Shown here piece by piece: positions 23,196 to 33,248 of a stretch of DNA of 64,000 bases. The first letter of the stretch is position 1; each line of letters begins with the position of its first letter. A program made the translations under genes and the position numbers. The notes beneath the pieces were generated by a model. It saw only the letters and a program-made list of their open reading frames with translations. It was not told where the DNA came from and did not search any database. This stretch comes from Streptococcus oralis (GTDB lineage Bacteria; Bacillota; Bacilli; Lactobacillales; Streptococcaceae): positions 1,089,501-1,153,500 of the forward strand of contig NZ_CP046524.1 of assembly GCF_021497945.1 (NCBI RefSeq), written 5' to 3'.

Positions 23196-25239
23196 ATTAG
23201 TCTCAAGAAATAGCAAGAGAGATCGAAAGAATAATGGCTTGTACTTCAGTTCCATGGTTCTTTCTATTATTTCCTTTTACATCATCCTTTCTTTGTCCCA
23301 TCAAGATGTGATGATCTTTCTAAAACAAATAGAAAGTGACGCTGTAAATAAACTCTTTAGCATGATTCCTATTCTTTACGTAGCAACGCTCTTTATTCTC
23401 TTTTTTCTAGTCTACTTCGCAAGCAGTATGCAGATGGAAAGGAGAAAACATGAATTTGGTGTCTATCTCACACTGGGAATGCGAAGAAGCAAACTGTTCT
23501 TGCTACTTCTGCTCGAGGATTTGAGAAACAGTGTCCTTGCCCTTGGAATAGGCCTTCCTATTTCTATCTTGATTTCAGAACTGATCAGCCTAATAACCGC
23601 TAAAATTGTGGGACTAGGGATTATTGAGCATCAATTTTCTCTATCTACTACAGCTCTACTCTATACAGTCATCGGCTTCCTAGCCGTAAAATTAGCTGTT
23701 TTTGTCCTTTTAAGTGCAAAAACAGCCAATAAGGAAATCGGAAACCTGCTTGCCTATTTACCCTCTGGAATGAAGAAACTACTCCCCAAAGGCGTGTACC
23801 TTCTTGCTTCCGTCCTCGGAATTTTGCTTCTAGGAACAGCCTATTACATGGGTATGAGTGGACGAGCTTGGAAGAGTGTCATAACCATGGGCATCACCGT
23901 TCTCTTAGGAACTCTGGGAACTATCCTACTCTTCTTTGGTATGCGTTTATTTATAGACTTTTTGGTCAAACTTGGAAACAATCGAAAACTTCATGCCTAT
24001 AATTTTAGACAGATTCAGGAATTAGTTATCCAGCGCTCAACTATACTGGCTGTCTGCTCCCTCTTAATCTTCTCTGCCTTGTGCCTCTTTGGAGCAGGTG
24101 TTGCTATTGCAAGTGGCAATTCAGGCAATCAAACCCACGTATTGGATTATACATTTAGAGATAGCAAGCAGGAAACAGATGAAAATCTTGATGTAAATGC
24201 AGTTAAAAAAGAGCTTGAAGATGCCGGACTAGTATCACAGTTTTCAAAGATTCTGCAAATCAAAGTAGGCACACCTAAAGAACACAAGTCCGTGTCCTTC
24301 GAAGAGGTCATCAAGGAGTTGAAAAAGCAAAAAGACAGCAAGAACAAGGAAATTTTGCTCCGTAAATTTAAACAGTCTACTACTTCCCACCTCATGCCAA
24401 TTTCCGAATACAATGAACTTAGAAAGGCTGCCAATCTCCCTCCTCTAGAATTAACTAGCAAGGAAGCCTACTTGTATATGGGGAAAGATTTTCTCCCGGA
24501 TGAGAATCTCGTCAACTCTGTTCTGAAGACGAAGCCTCAAATCAAAGTCATGGAAAATGATGTAAAATTGATTGGAGAGGTGGAGTCTTTACCGATTGTA
24601 ACGGATCGTGAAATCACCCTCTCTGTTGCCCTCATAGTCCCAGATGAAGTCTTTATGAACTATACAGACGGTCACTACTCGAACTATGTCAGCGGTATCT
24701 TGGCTCCTGAGCTAGTCAAAGAAAAAGGTCTGATGAGAGCTATCTCAGATACCAATGAAAAGCTAAATCAAGCCTCTCTTGGCTATGAAAGCTATATACA
24801 AAATATGGGAAGACAACTATTTTACATTATCTCTGCCAGCTATATCACTATCTATCTGGCTATCATCTTCCTTGTTGTGGCAAATACAATCATCGGCGTT
24901 CAATTTTTGATGGGACAAAGACAATCCTACAGACGATACCAAACCTTGATCCATCTCGGAGCCAACTACGAAACTCTTTGTAAATCGTCAGAAAAGCAAG
25001 TCAACTGGTATTTCGGTCTGCCAATAGCCCTTGCACTTCTTAGTAGTAGCTTCGGAGTGAGCTCCCTCCTCACAGGAATAGTACCTGCTAGTGTAAGAAT
25101 GGACATGGGGCAGAAATTTATCACAGCCATGCTGATCATACTGCTCTTAGCTGGCTTTGAAGTCATCTATATAAAAATTGTAAAGAAAAATAGCAACAAG
25201 TACTTATTGTCCTTAATGGAACCCAAAAGAGATGAATAA
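23185..25239 (+). CDS. bceB: Bce-type ABC transporter permease
   Basis: A 684-residue permease with ten predicted membrane helices in the BceB arrangement: four N-terminal helices with a FtsX-like domain, more helices to about residue 310, a large extracellular domain of roughly 210 residues (about 315-525) and three C-terminal helices. The extracellular domain is thought to recognise bacitracin- or lantibiotic-type peptides bound to lipid II-cycle intermediates, and the transporter also signals to its BceS-type kinase. The peptide specificity is not readable here. ATG 23185 is chosen because GGAGG lies eight bases upstream. Confidence 0.92.
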   Translation: MFSKLVSRNSKRDRKNNGLYFSSMVLSIISFYIILSLSHQDVMIFLKQIESDAVNKLFSMIPILYVATLFILFFLVYFASSMQMERRKHEFGVYLTLGMRRSKLFLLLLLEDLRNSVLALGIGLPISILISELISLITAKIVGLGIIEHQFSLSTTALLYTVIGFLAVKLAVFVLLSAKTANKEIGNLLAYLPSGMKKLLPKGVYLLASVLGILLLGTAYYMGMSGRAWKSVITMGITVLLGTLGTILLFFGMRLFIDFLVKLGNNRKLHAYNFRQIQELVIQRSTILAVCSLLIFSALCLFGAGVAIASGNSGNQTHVLDYTFRDSKQETDENLDVNAVKKELEDAGLVSQFSKILQIKVGTPKEHKSVSFEEVIKELKKQKDSKNKEILLRKFKQSTTSHLMPISEYNELRKAANLPPLELTSKEAYLYMGKDFLPDENLVNSVLKTKPQIKVMENDVKLIGEVESLPIVTDREITLSVALIVPDEVFMNYTDGHYSNYVSGILAPELVKEKGLMRAISDTNEKLNQASLGYESYIQNMGRQLFYIISASYITIYLAIIFLVVANTIIGVQFLMGQRQSYRRYQTLIHLGANYETLCKSSEKQVNWYFGLPIALALLSSSFGVSSLLTGIVPASVRMDMGQKFITAMLIILLLAGFEVIYIKIVKKNSNKYLLSLMEPKRDE

Positions 25240-25259
25240 GGTAGAATAAGGTAGAATAA
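25235..25259 (+). repeat. Short tandem repeat between bceB and bceR
   Basis: The 10-bp unit AATAAGGTAG occurs twice in direct succession and is followed by AATAAA, just after the bceB stop. It may be a replication-slippage product or part of a weak promoter. Confidence 0.6.
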
Positions 25260-25281
25260 AATAGGAAAAGGAGGAACCGAT

Positions 25282-25965
25282 ATGAAGCATATTCTGGTTA
25301 TTGAAGATGAAGCCTTGATTCGAGATGAAATTGTCATTTTGTTAGAGAAAGCGGGTTATCAAGTTGATAAGTTGACTGACTTCAAAGATACAAGCCAGCA
25401 AGTGCTACAATACGATACGGATCTAATCATACTGGATTTGAATTTGCCGAGAGAAACAGGTTTTCAAATTTGTAAAAATCTCAAGTCAAAACGCTCTGTG
25501 CCCATATTGGTTCTCACCTCCCGTGAACAACTAAAAGATGAGATCTACGCCCTAAAATTAGGGGCAGACGAGTACTTAACAAAACCTTTCAAAAAAGAAA
25601 GATTCTTGGCTCGTATAGAAAATATCTTGAAACGCTATGAAGGTAGACAAAATTTGCTTGAAAAAGATAATTTCCTTCTGGATAGAAATACCTATACCCT
25701 TTATATCAACGGACATTCGATTTTACTCCCTCAAAATCAAGGGAAATTGTTAGAAACCTTATTAGTGGCAACTGGTTCTGTCGTCACAAAAGAAGAATTG
25801 AGCATGAAACTGTGGAATACAACTGAGTTCATCGATGAAAATGCACTACAAGTAAACATTGCAAGGCTGAAAAAGGTGATGAAACAGGCTGGCATTGCCC
25901 TTCAAGTCAAGTCCGTCAGAGGTATTGGTTACAAGCTAGAAGAGGTAAGTCCAGATGAAATATAA
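25282..25965 (+). CDS. bceR: BceR-type response regulator (OmpR family)
   Basis: A 227-residue response regulator: receiver domain about 1-115 with the phospho-acceptor aspartate in LIILDLNLPRE near residue 52 and the conserved Lys in LTKPF near 101, then an OmpR/PhoB winged-helix DNA-binding domain with IARLKKVMK and VRGIGYKLEE at the end. It probably activates the bceA promoter when the transporter is engaged by an antimicrobial peptide. AAGGAGG precedes the ATG. It overlaps the kinase gene by 11 nt and lies 42 nt after bceB, so all four genes are likely co-transcribed. Confidence 0.93.
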   Translation: MKHILVIEDEALIRDEIVILLEKAGYQVDKLTDFKDTSQQVLQYDTDLIILDLNLPRETGFQICKNLKSKRSVPILVLTSREQLKDEIYALKLGADEYLTKPFKKERFLARIENILKRYEGRQNLLEKDNFLLDRNTYTLYINGHSILLPQNQGKLLETLLVATGSVVTKEELSMKLWNTTEFIDENALQVNIARLKKVMKQAGIALQVKSVRGIGYKLEEVSPDEI

Positions 25966-26953
25966 TCTAAAATATCTAGCTACTTATCTGCCTTGGTTAC
26001 TTGTTCTCTTAGCATTTGATCTATTTACAGCTGTCCTGCTTTGGCTTTCAGATGTGAGAATGTTTCAAGCTCTCATCCTGCTCTATCTTTTAGCCACCGT
26101 CCTGCTTTTTTTCATCCTATCATTCCTACTGATAAGAAAAGAAAGAAAAAAATCCGCTGCCTATAAAGCCTTCATAGCCAATCCCAAGATGGATACTGAG
26201 CTTGAATTATTGCATTTATCAAGTGCCTCAGAGAAAGAAAGCATTGAACAAATGGCAGATACACTTTATCAAAAGCAGGCTGAAATAGGAAAGCTCAACT
26301 CATTACTAGCCGAGTACGAGGACTATGTTGAAAAATGGGCGCATGAGATTAAACTCCCTCTATCGCTTCTTTCCCTCCTTTTGGACAACCAAAGTGACCA
26401 GTTACCTGAAGATACAGCATTTAAGTTGGACTATGTGAAGAATCAAATCCAAGGAAATGTATCACAAATCCTATTCTATTACAGGGTGAAAAGTGAGAAA
26501 AATGATTTTTTATTTGAAGATCTTGATCTAGAAGAATGTATCCAAGATCTATTGGAAAATTTTGATCCCTTACTCAAAGAAAAGAATTTTACGATTCAGC
26601 TAGAAAATATACAAGGAACCTGCTACACCGATCAACGCAGTTTTGAATTTATCCTCTCCCAAATCCTCGCCAACGCCCTTAAATACAGCTCTGACAAGCC
26701 CAAACTCAGTATTTCTATATCAAAAGACAAGGAGCACACAGCATTGATTATTAGGGATAATGGCTGCGGAGTTAAAGCTTGCGACCTCCCCCATATTTTT
26801 GAAAAAGGATTTACAGGTGATTCAGGAGACACAAGGAAAAAATCAACAGGCATGGGCCTCTATCTGGTCAAACAATTAGCAGATGCTTTAAAAATCGAAA
26901 TCACAGTAAAATCCGAATGGATGCAAGGATTTGAAATCACTCTTTCTATTTAG
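25955..26953 (+). CDS. bceS: BceS-type intramembrane-sensing histidine kinase
   Basis: A 332-residue kinase with two N-terminal membrane helices (about 10-32 and 38-60) separated by only a few residues, so it has no extracellular sensor domain and must learn of the peptide through BceB. The phospho-accepting histidine is in EKWAHEIKLPLSLL near residue 130. The ATP-binding domain has the N box ILANALKYSS, G1 IRDNGCGV and the STGMGLYL box. It is the last gene of the Bce operon and is convergent with ffh. Confidence 0.93.
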   Translation: MKYNLKYLATYLPWLLVLLAFDLFTAVLLWLSDVRMFQALILLYLLATVLLFFILSFLLIRKERKKSAAYKAFIANPKMDTELELLHLSSASEKESIEQMADTLYQKQAEIGKLNSLLAEYEDYVEKWAHEIKLPLSLLSLLLDNQSDQLPEDTAFKLDYVKNQIQGNVSQILFYYRVKSEKNDFLFEDLDLEECIQDLLENFDPLLKEKNFTIQLENIQGTCYTDQRSFEFILSQILANALKYSSDKPKLSISISKDKEHTALIIRDNGCGVKACDLPHIFEKGFTGDSGDTRKKSTGMGLYLVKQLADALKIEITVKSEWMQGFEITLSI

Positions 26954-27006
26954 TCATTTTTCGATTAAGAAAATTGCCTAATCATAGAAAGTACATATTT
27001 TATATA

Positions 27007-27036
27007 AAAAAGGAAAGCACTTCTGCTTCCCTTTTT
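27007..27036. terminator. Bidirectional terminator between bceS and ffh
   Basis: AAAAAGGAAAGC (27007-27018) pairs with GCTTCCCTTTTT (27025-27036) with one mismatch, giving T-runs in both directions. Confidence 0.75.
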
Positions 27037-28606
27037 ATTTGCGTTTTTTCTTAGCTTTTTTCATCTTGTTGGCCATACGTTTCATAGACTGTTTCATGGC
27101 AAATTCACCGATTTTACCTTTAAGTCCGCCACCAAACATCTGGCTCATATCTGGCATTCCAGCTCCTCCAAGAGCTGACATATCTGGCATGCCACCTTGT
27201 CCCATCATTCCTTCAAGGGCAGACATATCCATCCCGCCCATATTTGGCATATTTTTAGGGAGGTTATTTGGATTGATGCCCATTTGTTTCATCATCTTGT
27301 TCATATCACCAGACATGACCCCTTGCATGAGCTGTTTGGCCTGATTAAAGTCTTTGATGAATTTATTCACTTCGACAAAGGTATTTCCAGAACCTGCAGC
27401 GATACGACGGCGACGACTTGGATTTAACAAATCAGGATTTTCACGCTCCTCAGGAGTCATCGAAGATACGATGGCACGTTTACGCGCAATTTGGCGCTCA
27501 TCCACCTTCATATTTTGAAGAGCTGGATTATTAGCCATCCCTGGAATCATCTTGAGCAAGTCTTCCATCGGCCCCATGTTTTGCACCTGATCTAATTGAT
27601 CAATGAAATCATTGAAATCAAAGGTGTTTTCACGCATCTTCTCAGCCATTTCAAGAGCTTTTTGCTCATCGTATTCCTGAGAAGCTTTCTCAATCAAGGT
27701 CAGCATATCCCCCATACCAAGGATACGGCTAGACATACGGTCTGGGTGGAAGGTTTCAATATCTGTAATCTTTTCACCCGTACCAGTGAACTTGATTGGT
27801 TTTCCAGTGATGTGACGAACAGATAGAGCCGCACCACCACGAGTATCTCCATCAATCTTGGTAAGGATGACCCCAGTCACTTCCAACTGAGCATTAAACT
27901 CACGGGCAACATTGGCTGCTTCTTGACCAATCATAGCATCAATGACGAGCAGGATTTCATTTGGTTGAGCCAAGGCCTTAACATCACGAAGCTCATTCAT
28001 CAAGAGCTCATCGATCTGCAAGCGCCCTGCGGTATCAATCAAGACATAGTCGTTGTGATTGGCCTGTGCTTGCTCCAAACCTTGACGAACAATCTCAACC
28101 GCTGGAACATCAGTACCAAGAGCGAAAACAGGCACATCAATTTGTTGTCCGAGTGTTTTGAGCTGGTCAATAGCAGCAGGACGATAGATGTCAGCCGCAA
28201 TCATCAAAGGCCGTGCGTTTTCTTCTTTCTTGAGTTTGTTAGCCAGCTTACCAGCAAAGGTTGTTTTACCAGCCCCCTGCAAACCAACCATCATGATGAT
28301 CGTAGGAATCTTAGGGGACTTGATAATTTCTGCCGTATCAGAACCTAAAACGGCTGTCAGTTCCTCATCAACGATTTTGATAATCTGTTGGGCAGGATTA
28401 AGAGTATCAATGACCTCATGCCCGACAGCACGTTCACGAACCTTCTTGATAAAGTCCTTTACAACGGGCAAAGCAACGTCGGCTTCAAGCAAGGCCAGAC
28501 GAATCTCTTTAGTTGCTTCTTGAACATCAGCCTCAGAAATTTTTCCTTTTTTACGTAGATTTTTAAAGACGTTCTGTAAACGTTCTGTTAAACTTTCAAA
28601 TGCCAT
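27035..28606 (-). CDS. ffh: Signal recognition particle protein Ffh (SRP54)
   Basis: GTPase that, with SRP RNA, delivers ribosomes making membrane proteins to FtsY. The 523 residues show the N-terminal four-helix bundle, the G domain with G1 GLQGAGKTT at 108-116, DTAGR and TKIDGD motifs, and the methionine-rich M domain with the SRRRRIAAGSG RNA-binding segment. The C-terminal tail from about residue 450 is a Gly-Met-Pro-rich, basic-ending extension (MSALEGMMGQGGMPDM repeats), somewhat longer than in many species. It follows a small ORF and ylxM, the usual regulator partner. Confidence 0.97.
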   Translation of the reverse strand: MAFESLTERLQNVFKNLRKKGKISEADVQEATKEIRLALLEADVALPVVKDFIKKVRERAVGHEVIDTLNPAQQIIKIVDEELTAVLGSDTAEIIKSPKIPTIIMMVGLQGAGKTTFAGKLANKLKKEENARPLMIAADIYRPAAIDQLKTLGQQIDVPVFALGTDVPAVEIVRQGLEQAQANHNDYVLIDTAGRLQIDELLMNELRDVKALAQPNEILLVIDAMIGQEAANVAREFNAQLEVTGVILTKIDGDTRGGAALSVRHITGKPIKFTGTGEKITDIETFHPDRMSSRILGMGDMLTLIEKASQEYDEQKALEMAEKMRENTFDFNDFIDQLDQVQNMGPMEDLLKMIPGMANNPALQNMKVDERQIARKRAIVSSMTPEERENPDLLNPSRRRRIAAGSGNTFVEVNKFIKDFNQAKQLMQGVMSGDMNKMMKQMGINPNNLPKNMPNMGGMDMSALEGMMGQGGMPDMSALGGAGMPDMSQMFGGGLKGKIGEFAMKQSMKRMANKMKKAKKKRK

Positions 28607-28625
28607 TTCTTTCTCCTATGTTTAA

Positions 28626-28841
28626 TCAATTCGGTGGAAATCGTCCAAAATCTTGTAAACAAACAAGTTCTTCTGGAGTGACTTCTTTCATTATTTCAGT
28701 GGGATATCCCCAACAAGAAAATCCTTCTTGAAGGGCCTGGTGAATAGAATCAGGTGAGAGGATTTGTAGTCTTGTAGGAAAGGGCTCCTCAGCAGCTAAT
28801 AATTTACAAGGTATTCCTTTATAGATGACAAGATCTACCAT
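28626..28841 (-). CDS. Small uncharacterised protein between ylxM and ffh
   Basis: A 71-residue ORF starting 2 nt after the ylxM stop, with AGGGAG upstream, and ending 19 nt before ffh. Tight spacing and clean coding potential argue that it is real. It has three cysteines (positions 12, 43 and 60) without a regular zinc-binding pattern and a conserved-looking FSCWGYPTEI stretch; no signal peptide or membrane helix. I do not recognise a family. Position in the SRP operon suggests a role tied to protein targeting or simply shared regulation. Confidence 0.75.
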   Translation of the reverse strand: MVDLVIYKGIPCKLLAAEEPFPTRLQILSPDSIHQALQEGFSCWGYPTEIMKEVTPEELVCLQDFGRFPPN

Positions 28842-28843
28842 AA

Positions 28844-29176
28844 TTACTCCCTGTTATCAATACTCGTTAAAATCTCAACTTGCTCCTGCAGAAAGTCATC
28901 CTTGGGATAGCGCTCCAAGATCTGGTCAAAAATCTGACTGCGAACAATGTAGTCCGAGTACATGTGTAATTTCATCTCATAATCTTCTAGAATCTTTTCC
29001 GTCCGCTTGATATTATCATAGACAGCCTGACGACTGACACCGAACTCTTCAGCAATCTCAGCAAGGCTATAGTCATCTGCATAATAAAGCTCAATATAGT
29101 TCATTTGCTTGTCCGTCAAAAGCGCAGCATAAAATTCAAAAAGCGCATTCATGCGATTGGTTTTTTCAATTTCCAT
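28844..29176 (-). CDS. ylxM: YlxM family DNA-binding protein, SRP-associated
   Basis: A 110-residue helix-turn-helix protein of the YlxM/p13 family, whose sigma-4-like HTH is visible in [22 protein letters not shown] (about residues 36-57). In streptococci the protein has been reported to associate with the SRP pathway and to influence FtsY/Ffh activity. The ATG at 29176 lies 7 nt after a TGG-TATAAT element, and no ribosome site precedes it, so the mRNA may be leaderless. The gene is first of the ylxM-ORF71-ffh operon. Confidence 0.9.
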   Translation of the reverse strand: MEIEKTNRMNALFEFYAALLTDKQMNYIELYYADDYSLAEIAEEFGVSRQAVYDNIKRTEKILEDYEMKLHMYSDYIVRSQIFDQILERYPKDDFLQEQVEILTSIDNRE

Positions 29177-29183
29177 AACTTTT

Positions 29184-29192
29184 ATTATACCA
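29184..29192 (-). promoter_or_regulatory. ylxM-ffh promoter, extended -10 abutting the start codon
   Basis: Minus-strand TGG-TATAAT; the ATG begins after only seven further bases, so transcription should start at or next to the A of ATG. Confidence 0.65.
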
Positions 29193-29243
29193 AAAAATCT
29201 ATCATATCGCTATACTAGAAAGCCTTCTAAAATAATTACATCA

Positions 29244-29277
29244 CAAAAAAAGAACCTTGCAAAGCAAGATTCTTTTA
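29244..29277 (-). terminator. tuf terminator
   Basis: AAAAGAACCTTGC and GCAAGATTCTTTT (about 29248-29276) form a long stem with an AAA loop; the minus strand continues in T residues. Confidence 0.85.
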
Positions 29278-29319
29278 GTGTCTGACTTAAATAATTGTTC
29301 TTCTGGGAACTAAATCGAA

Positions 29320-30516
<1,197 letters not shown>

Positions 30517-30587
30517 TTGAGTAAAAGCCTCCAATAAAATATATTTTATAGATAGACAGTAGGCAATACAGTCTAACTTTCCTTACT

Positions 30588-30615
30588 ATTTTATCAAATT
30601 TCAGCTAAATTGCAA
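30588..30615 (-). promoter_or_regulatory. tuf: tuf promoter
   Basis: Minus strand: TTGCAA (30610-30615), 16-bp spacer, TGA-TAAAAT (-10 at 30588-30593). The leader is about 65 nt. Confidence 0.7.
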
Positions 30616-30729
30616 GTGTTTTACACACATTTCGTGAATTATTCTAAATCTCATAATTTCCCATTCTTTTCCTTCTCCAACGGAATCATTTTAAACACTT
30701 TTGACCAGTCTAACCTCAAGTCTTTTTAT

Positions 30730-30759
30730 CAAAAAAAAATCAGGTCTCCCTGATTTTTA
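30730..30759 (-). terminator. Terminator of second AI-2E family gene
   Basis: AAAATCAGG and CCTGATTTT around a three-base loop, overlapping the stop codon; on the minus strand nine T residues follow. Confidence 0.8.
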
Positions 30760-31872
30760 GATTGATTCTGATTTTTCCAGTTTTTTTTCTTTGGCTTCTT
30801 TATGATTTTCATATAATTTCGCCAAGAACTTAGTAATTTCTTTTAGGATAGAATATGTTGGCACTGCTACAATCATTCCTATAACACCATAAATATTGCT
30901 AGAAAGTAAGAGAAGGACCAGAATGGTGATTGGATGAACCTTCATAACACCTCCAACGATACGAGGGTAGAGGATATTCCCATCCACCTGTTGGATAATC
31001 AGCATATAAATTACTGCAATGAGAACTCTGTGCGGATCAGTAAAGACATTGGCAATAATCATGGGAATCAGACCGATACTTGGTCCAACATAAGGAATCA
31101 GATTTGCCAAACCAGAAAAAATAGCAAAGACTAGAGCATATTTCAACCCTATCGTACTGTAACCAACATAGGCCAAACATCCGATAATAACAGCATCAAT
31201 CGCAATCCCACTGATATAACGTGCGATAGTGGCGTTCAAATTCTTCAAGAGACTGGAGAAGTTTAATTTATCATGTTTTAGGACTGTTCGTTCCAACATC
31301 GGCAGGAATTTATGACCATCAAGCAAGAAATAAATCAAAAAGACTGGTGTCATAATGAGAATCAAAACAGTACTAAACAAGGCTGAAAGAACGCTGCCTA
31401 AACTATTGCTCACACTGTTGAGAATATTTTGTAAAATATCAACGTAAGATAAATTCAACTGTTGAATGGTTTTTTGAATATCAATATTTTGAAAGATTGG
31501 ATTCATTGATAAATCATATATCAAATCTTGCAAGCGGCTATAGATATTCTGACTAGAAATAATCAAACTTGTCAACTGATTAATCAAAATCGGTAGCAAG
31601 TAGACTACCCCTACTACTATTGTACCAATCAAGGCACAAAGAGTGATGAGCACACCTATCAAACGATTGACTTTACATTTCTTTTCTAGAAATGTTACGA
31701 TGGGATTTGTCAGGTAATAGAAAAATCCTCCGAGCAAAAATGGAATCATAATGGTATTAGCTACCATCACAAAAGGTGTGACAATCGCTCCCATCTCCCT
31801 CCAAAGGTAGAAAATAAGAGTTAATAGTAAAATTTCAGCTGTCCAAAAAAATAACTTGTTTCTACGGAACAT
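30757..31872 (-). CDS. AI-2E family transporter, second member
   Basis: A 371-residue polytopic membrane protein of the AI-2E/PerM superfamily with the same layout as the protein at 9093-10259: hydrophobic pairs at the N-terminus, a soluble loop (about 95-150), the signature FLIYFLLDGHKFLP near residue 180, then four to five helices including LANLIPYVGPSIGLIPM. The two proteins are clearly related but diverged throughout, so they are old paralogs. The transported substrate is unknown. GGAGGCG precedes the ATG. It is monocistronic and divergent from dacA. Confidence 0.85.
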   Translation of the reverse strand: MFRRNKLFFWTAEILLLTLIFYLWREMGAIVTPFVMVANTIMIPFLLGGFFYYLTNPIVTFLEKKCKVNRLIGVLITLCALIGTIVVGVVYLLPILINQLTSLIISSQNIYSRLQDLIYDLSMNPIFQNIDIQKTIQQLNLSYVDILQNILNSVSNSLGSVLSALFSTVLILIMTPVFLIYFLLDGHKFLPMLERTVLKHDKLNFSSLLKNLNATIARYISGIAIDAVIIGCLAYVGYSTIGLKYALVFAIFSGLANLIPYVGPSIGLIPMIIANVFTDPHRVLIAVIYMLIIQQVDGNILYPRIVGGVMKVHPITILVLLLLSSNIYGVIGMIVAVPTYSILKEITKFLAKLYENHKEAKEKKLEKSESI

Positions 31873-31958
31873 AGGCGCCTCCTTCTTTCTATTTTACCAT
31901 AATTCTTCAAAAAGATAAGATGGCTTTACTATAAAAACGAGAATATTTTTTCGCTTTG

Positions 31959-31967
31959 TGATAGAAT
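31959..31967 (+). promoter_or_regulatory. dacA: dacA promoter, extended -10 close to ATG
   Basis: TGA-TAGAAT with the -10 at 31962-31967; the ATG follows after nine bases and no ribosome site is present. Confidence 0.5.
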
Positions 31968-31976
31968 AAAACTACT

Positions 31977-33221
31977 ATGAAGAAAATAATTTTATCCTTA
32001 CTAACTCTTATCATTTTTGGTACAGCCACTCCTACTGTATCCGCACAAGATTTTGATGTTGCTGCTAAACATGCCATTGCTGTTGAAGCAAACACTGGGA
32101 AAATTCTCTACGAAAAAGATGCTACTCAAGCTGTTGAAATTGCCTCTATCACCAAGATTCTCACGGTCTACCTAGTCTATGAAGCCTTGGAGCAAGGGAC
32201 CATTAGCCTATCTACCCCAGTTGATATCTCCGACTATCCATACCAACTCACAACCAATTCTGAGGCTAGCAATGTTCCTATGGAAGCACGCAAGTATACA
32301 GTGGAACAATTATTGGAAGCAACTCTAGTATCAAGTGCCAATAGTGCAGCAATTGCTCTTGCTGAAAAAATTGCTGGTTCAGAGAAAGACTTCGTTGACA
32401 AGATGAGGGCGAAACTTCTTGAATGGGGCATCAAAGATGCTACTATTGTCAATACTACTGGACTTAATAACGAAACACTTGGAAATAATATCTATCCTGG
32501 TTCTAAAAAGGATGAGGAAAACAAGCTAAGCGCTTACGATGTGGCCATCATCGCTCGAAACCTCATCAGAGATTACCCTCAAGTTTTAGAAATCACCAAG
32601 AAATCTTCATCAACATTTGCTGGTATGGAAATTCACTCTACTAACTATATGTTGGAAGGGATGCCAGCATATCGAGGTGGAGTTGATGGGCTCAAAACTG
32701 GTACAACAGACAAGGCAGGTGCTTCTTTCGTTGGAACAACTACCGAAAAAGGTATGCGAATCATCACAGTTGTCTTAAACGCTGACCAGCAAAACAGTAA
32801 TCCTTACGCTCGCTTTACTGCTACTTCTTCTCTTTTGGACTATATAACATCTAATTATGCTCTCAAAACAATTGTCCAGAAGGGAGAAGCCTACAAAGAT
32901 AGCAAAGTTTCTGTACTTGATGGGAAGGAAGATACCGTAACTGCTGTTGCTAAATCTGATATCACTGTCATACAACGATTGGGAAGTCGAGCATCATCAA
33001 GCCTGCAGTTCACTCCAAAAACCAAGGCCGAGACAGCGCCACTAGAAGCTGAAACTGTTGTTGGTCATCTAACCTATGATGACCAAGATTTGGTTGGTCA
33101 AGGTTATCTCACTTCTGAAAAACCTTCTTTTGAAATGGTCGCTGAAAAGAAAGTAGAAAAAGCCTTCTTTTTAAAAGTTTGGTGGAATCAATTCATCCGC
33201 TTTATCAATGAAAAACTATAA
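31977..33221 (+). CDS. dacA: D-alanyl-D-alanine carboxypeptidase (PBP3, DacA)
   Basis: Trims the terminal D-Ala from peptidoglycan pentapeptides and so controls cross-linking sites at the cell surface. The 414 residues comprise a signal peptide cut near VSA-QD (residues 21-25), the penicillin-binding domain with SITK (Ser57, Lys60), SAN (120-122) and KTG (240-242), and a C-terminal beta domain ending in an amphipathic or membrane-anchoring helix (FFLKVWWNQFIRFINEKL). All three active-site motifs are intact. The start has no Shine-Dalgarno sequence and the -10 lies close by. It is monocistronic. Confidence 0.96.
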   Translation: MKKIILSLLTLIIFGTATPTVSAQDFDVAAKHAIAVEANTGKILYEKDATQAVEIASITKILTVYLVYEALEQGTISLSTPVDISDYPYQLTTNSEASNVPMEARKYTVEQLLEATLVSSANSAAIALAEKIAGSEKDFVDKMRAKLLEWGIKDATIVNTTGLNNETLGNNIYPGSKKDEENKLSAYDVAIIARNLIRDYPQVLEITKKSSSTFAGMEIHSTNYMLEGMPAYRGGVDGLKTGTTDKAGASFVGTTTEKGMRIITVVLNADQQNSNPYARFTATSSLLDYITSNYALKTIVQKGEAYKDSKVSVLDGKEDTVTAVAKSDITVIQRLGSRASSSLQFTPKTKAETAPLEAETVVGHLTYDDQDLVGQGYLTSEKPSFEMVAEKKVEKAFFLKVWWNQFIRFINEKL

Positions 33222-33248
33222 AAAATCGCGATTCTTCGCGATTTTTTT
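33221..33248. terminator. Bidirectional terminator between dacA and thioredoxin-like gene
   Basis: AAAAATCGCG (33221-33230) pairs with CGCGATTTTT (33237-33246) around a six-base loop; T-runs in both directions. Confidence 0.85.
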
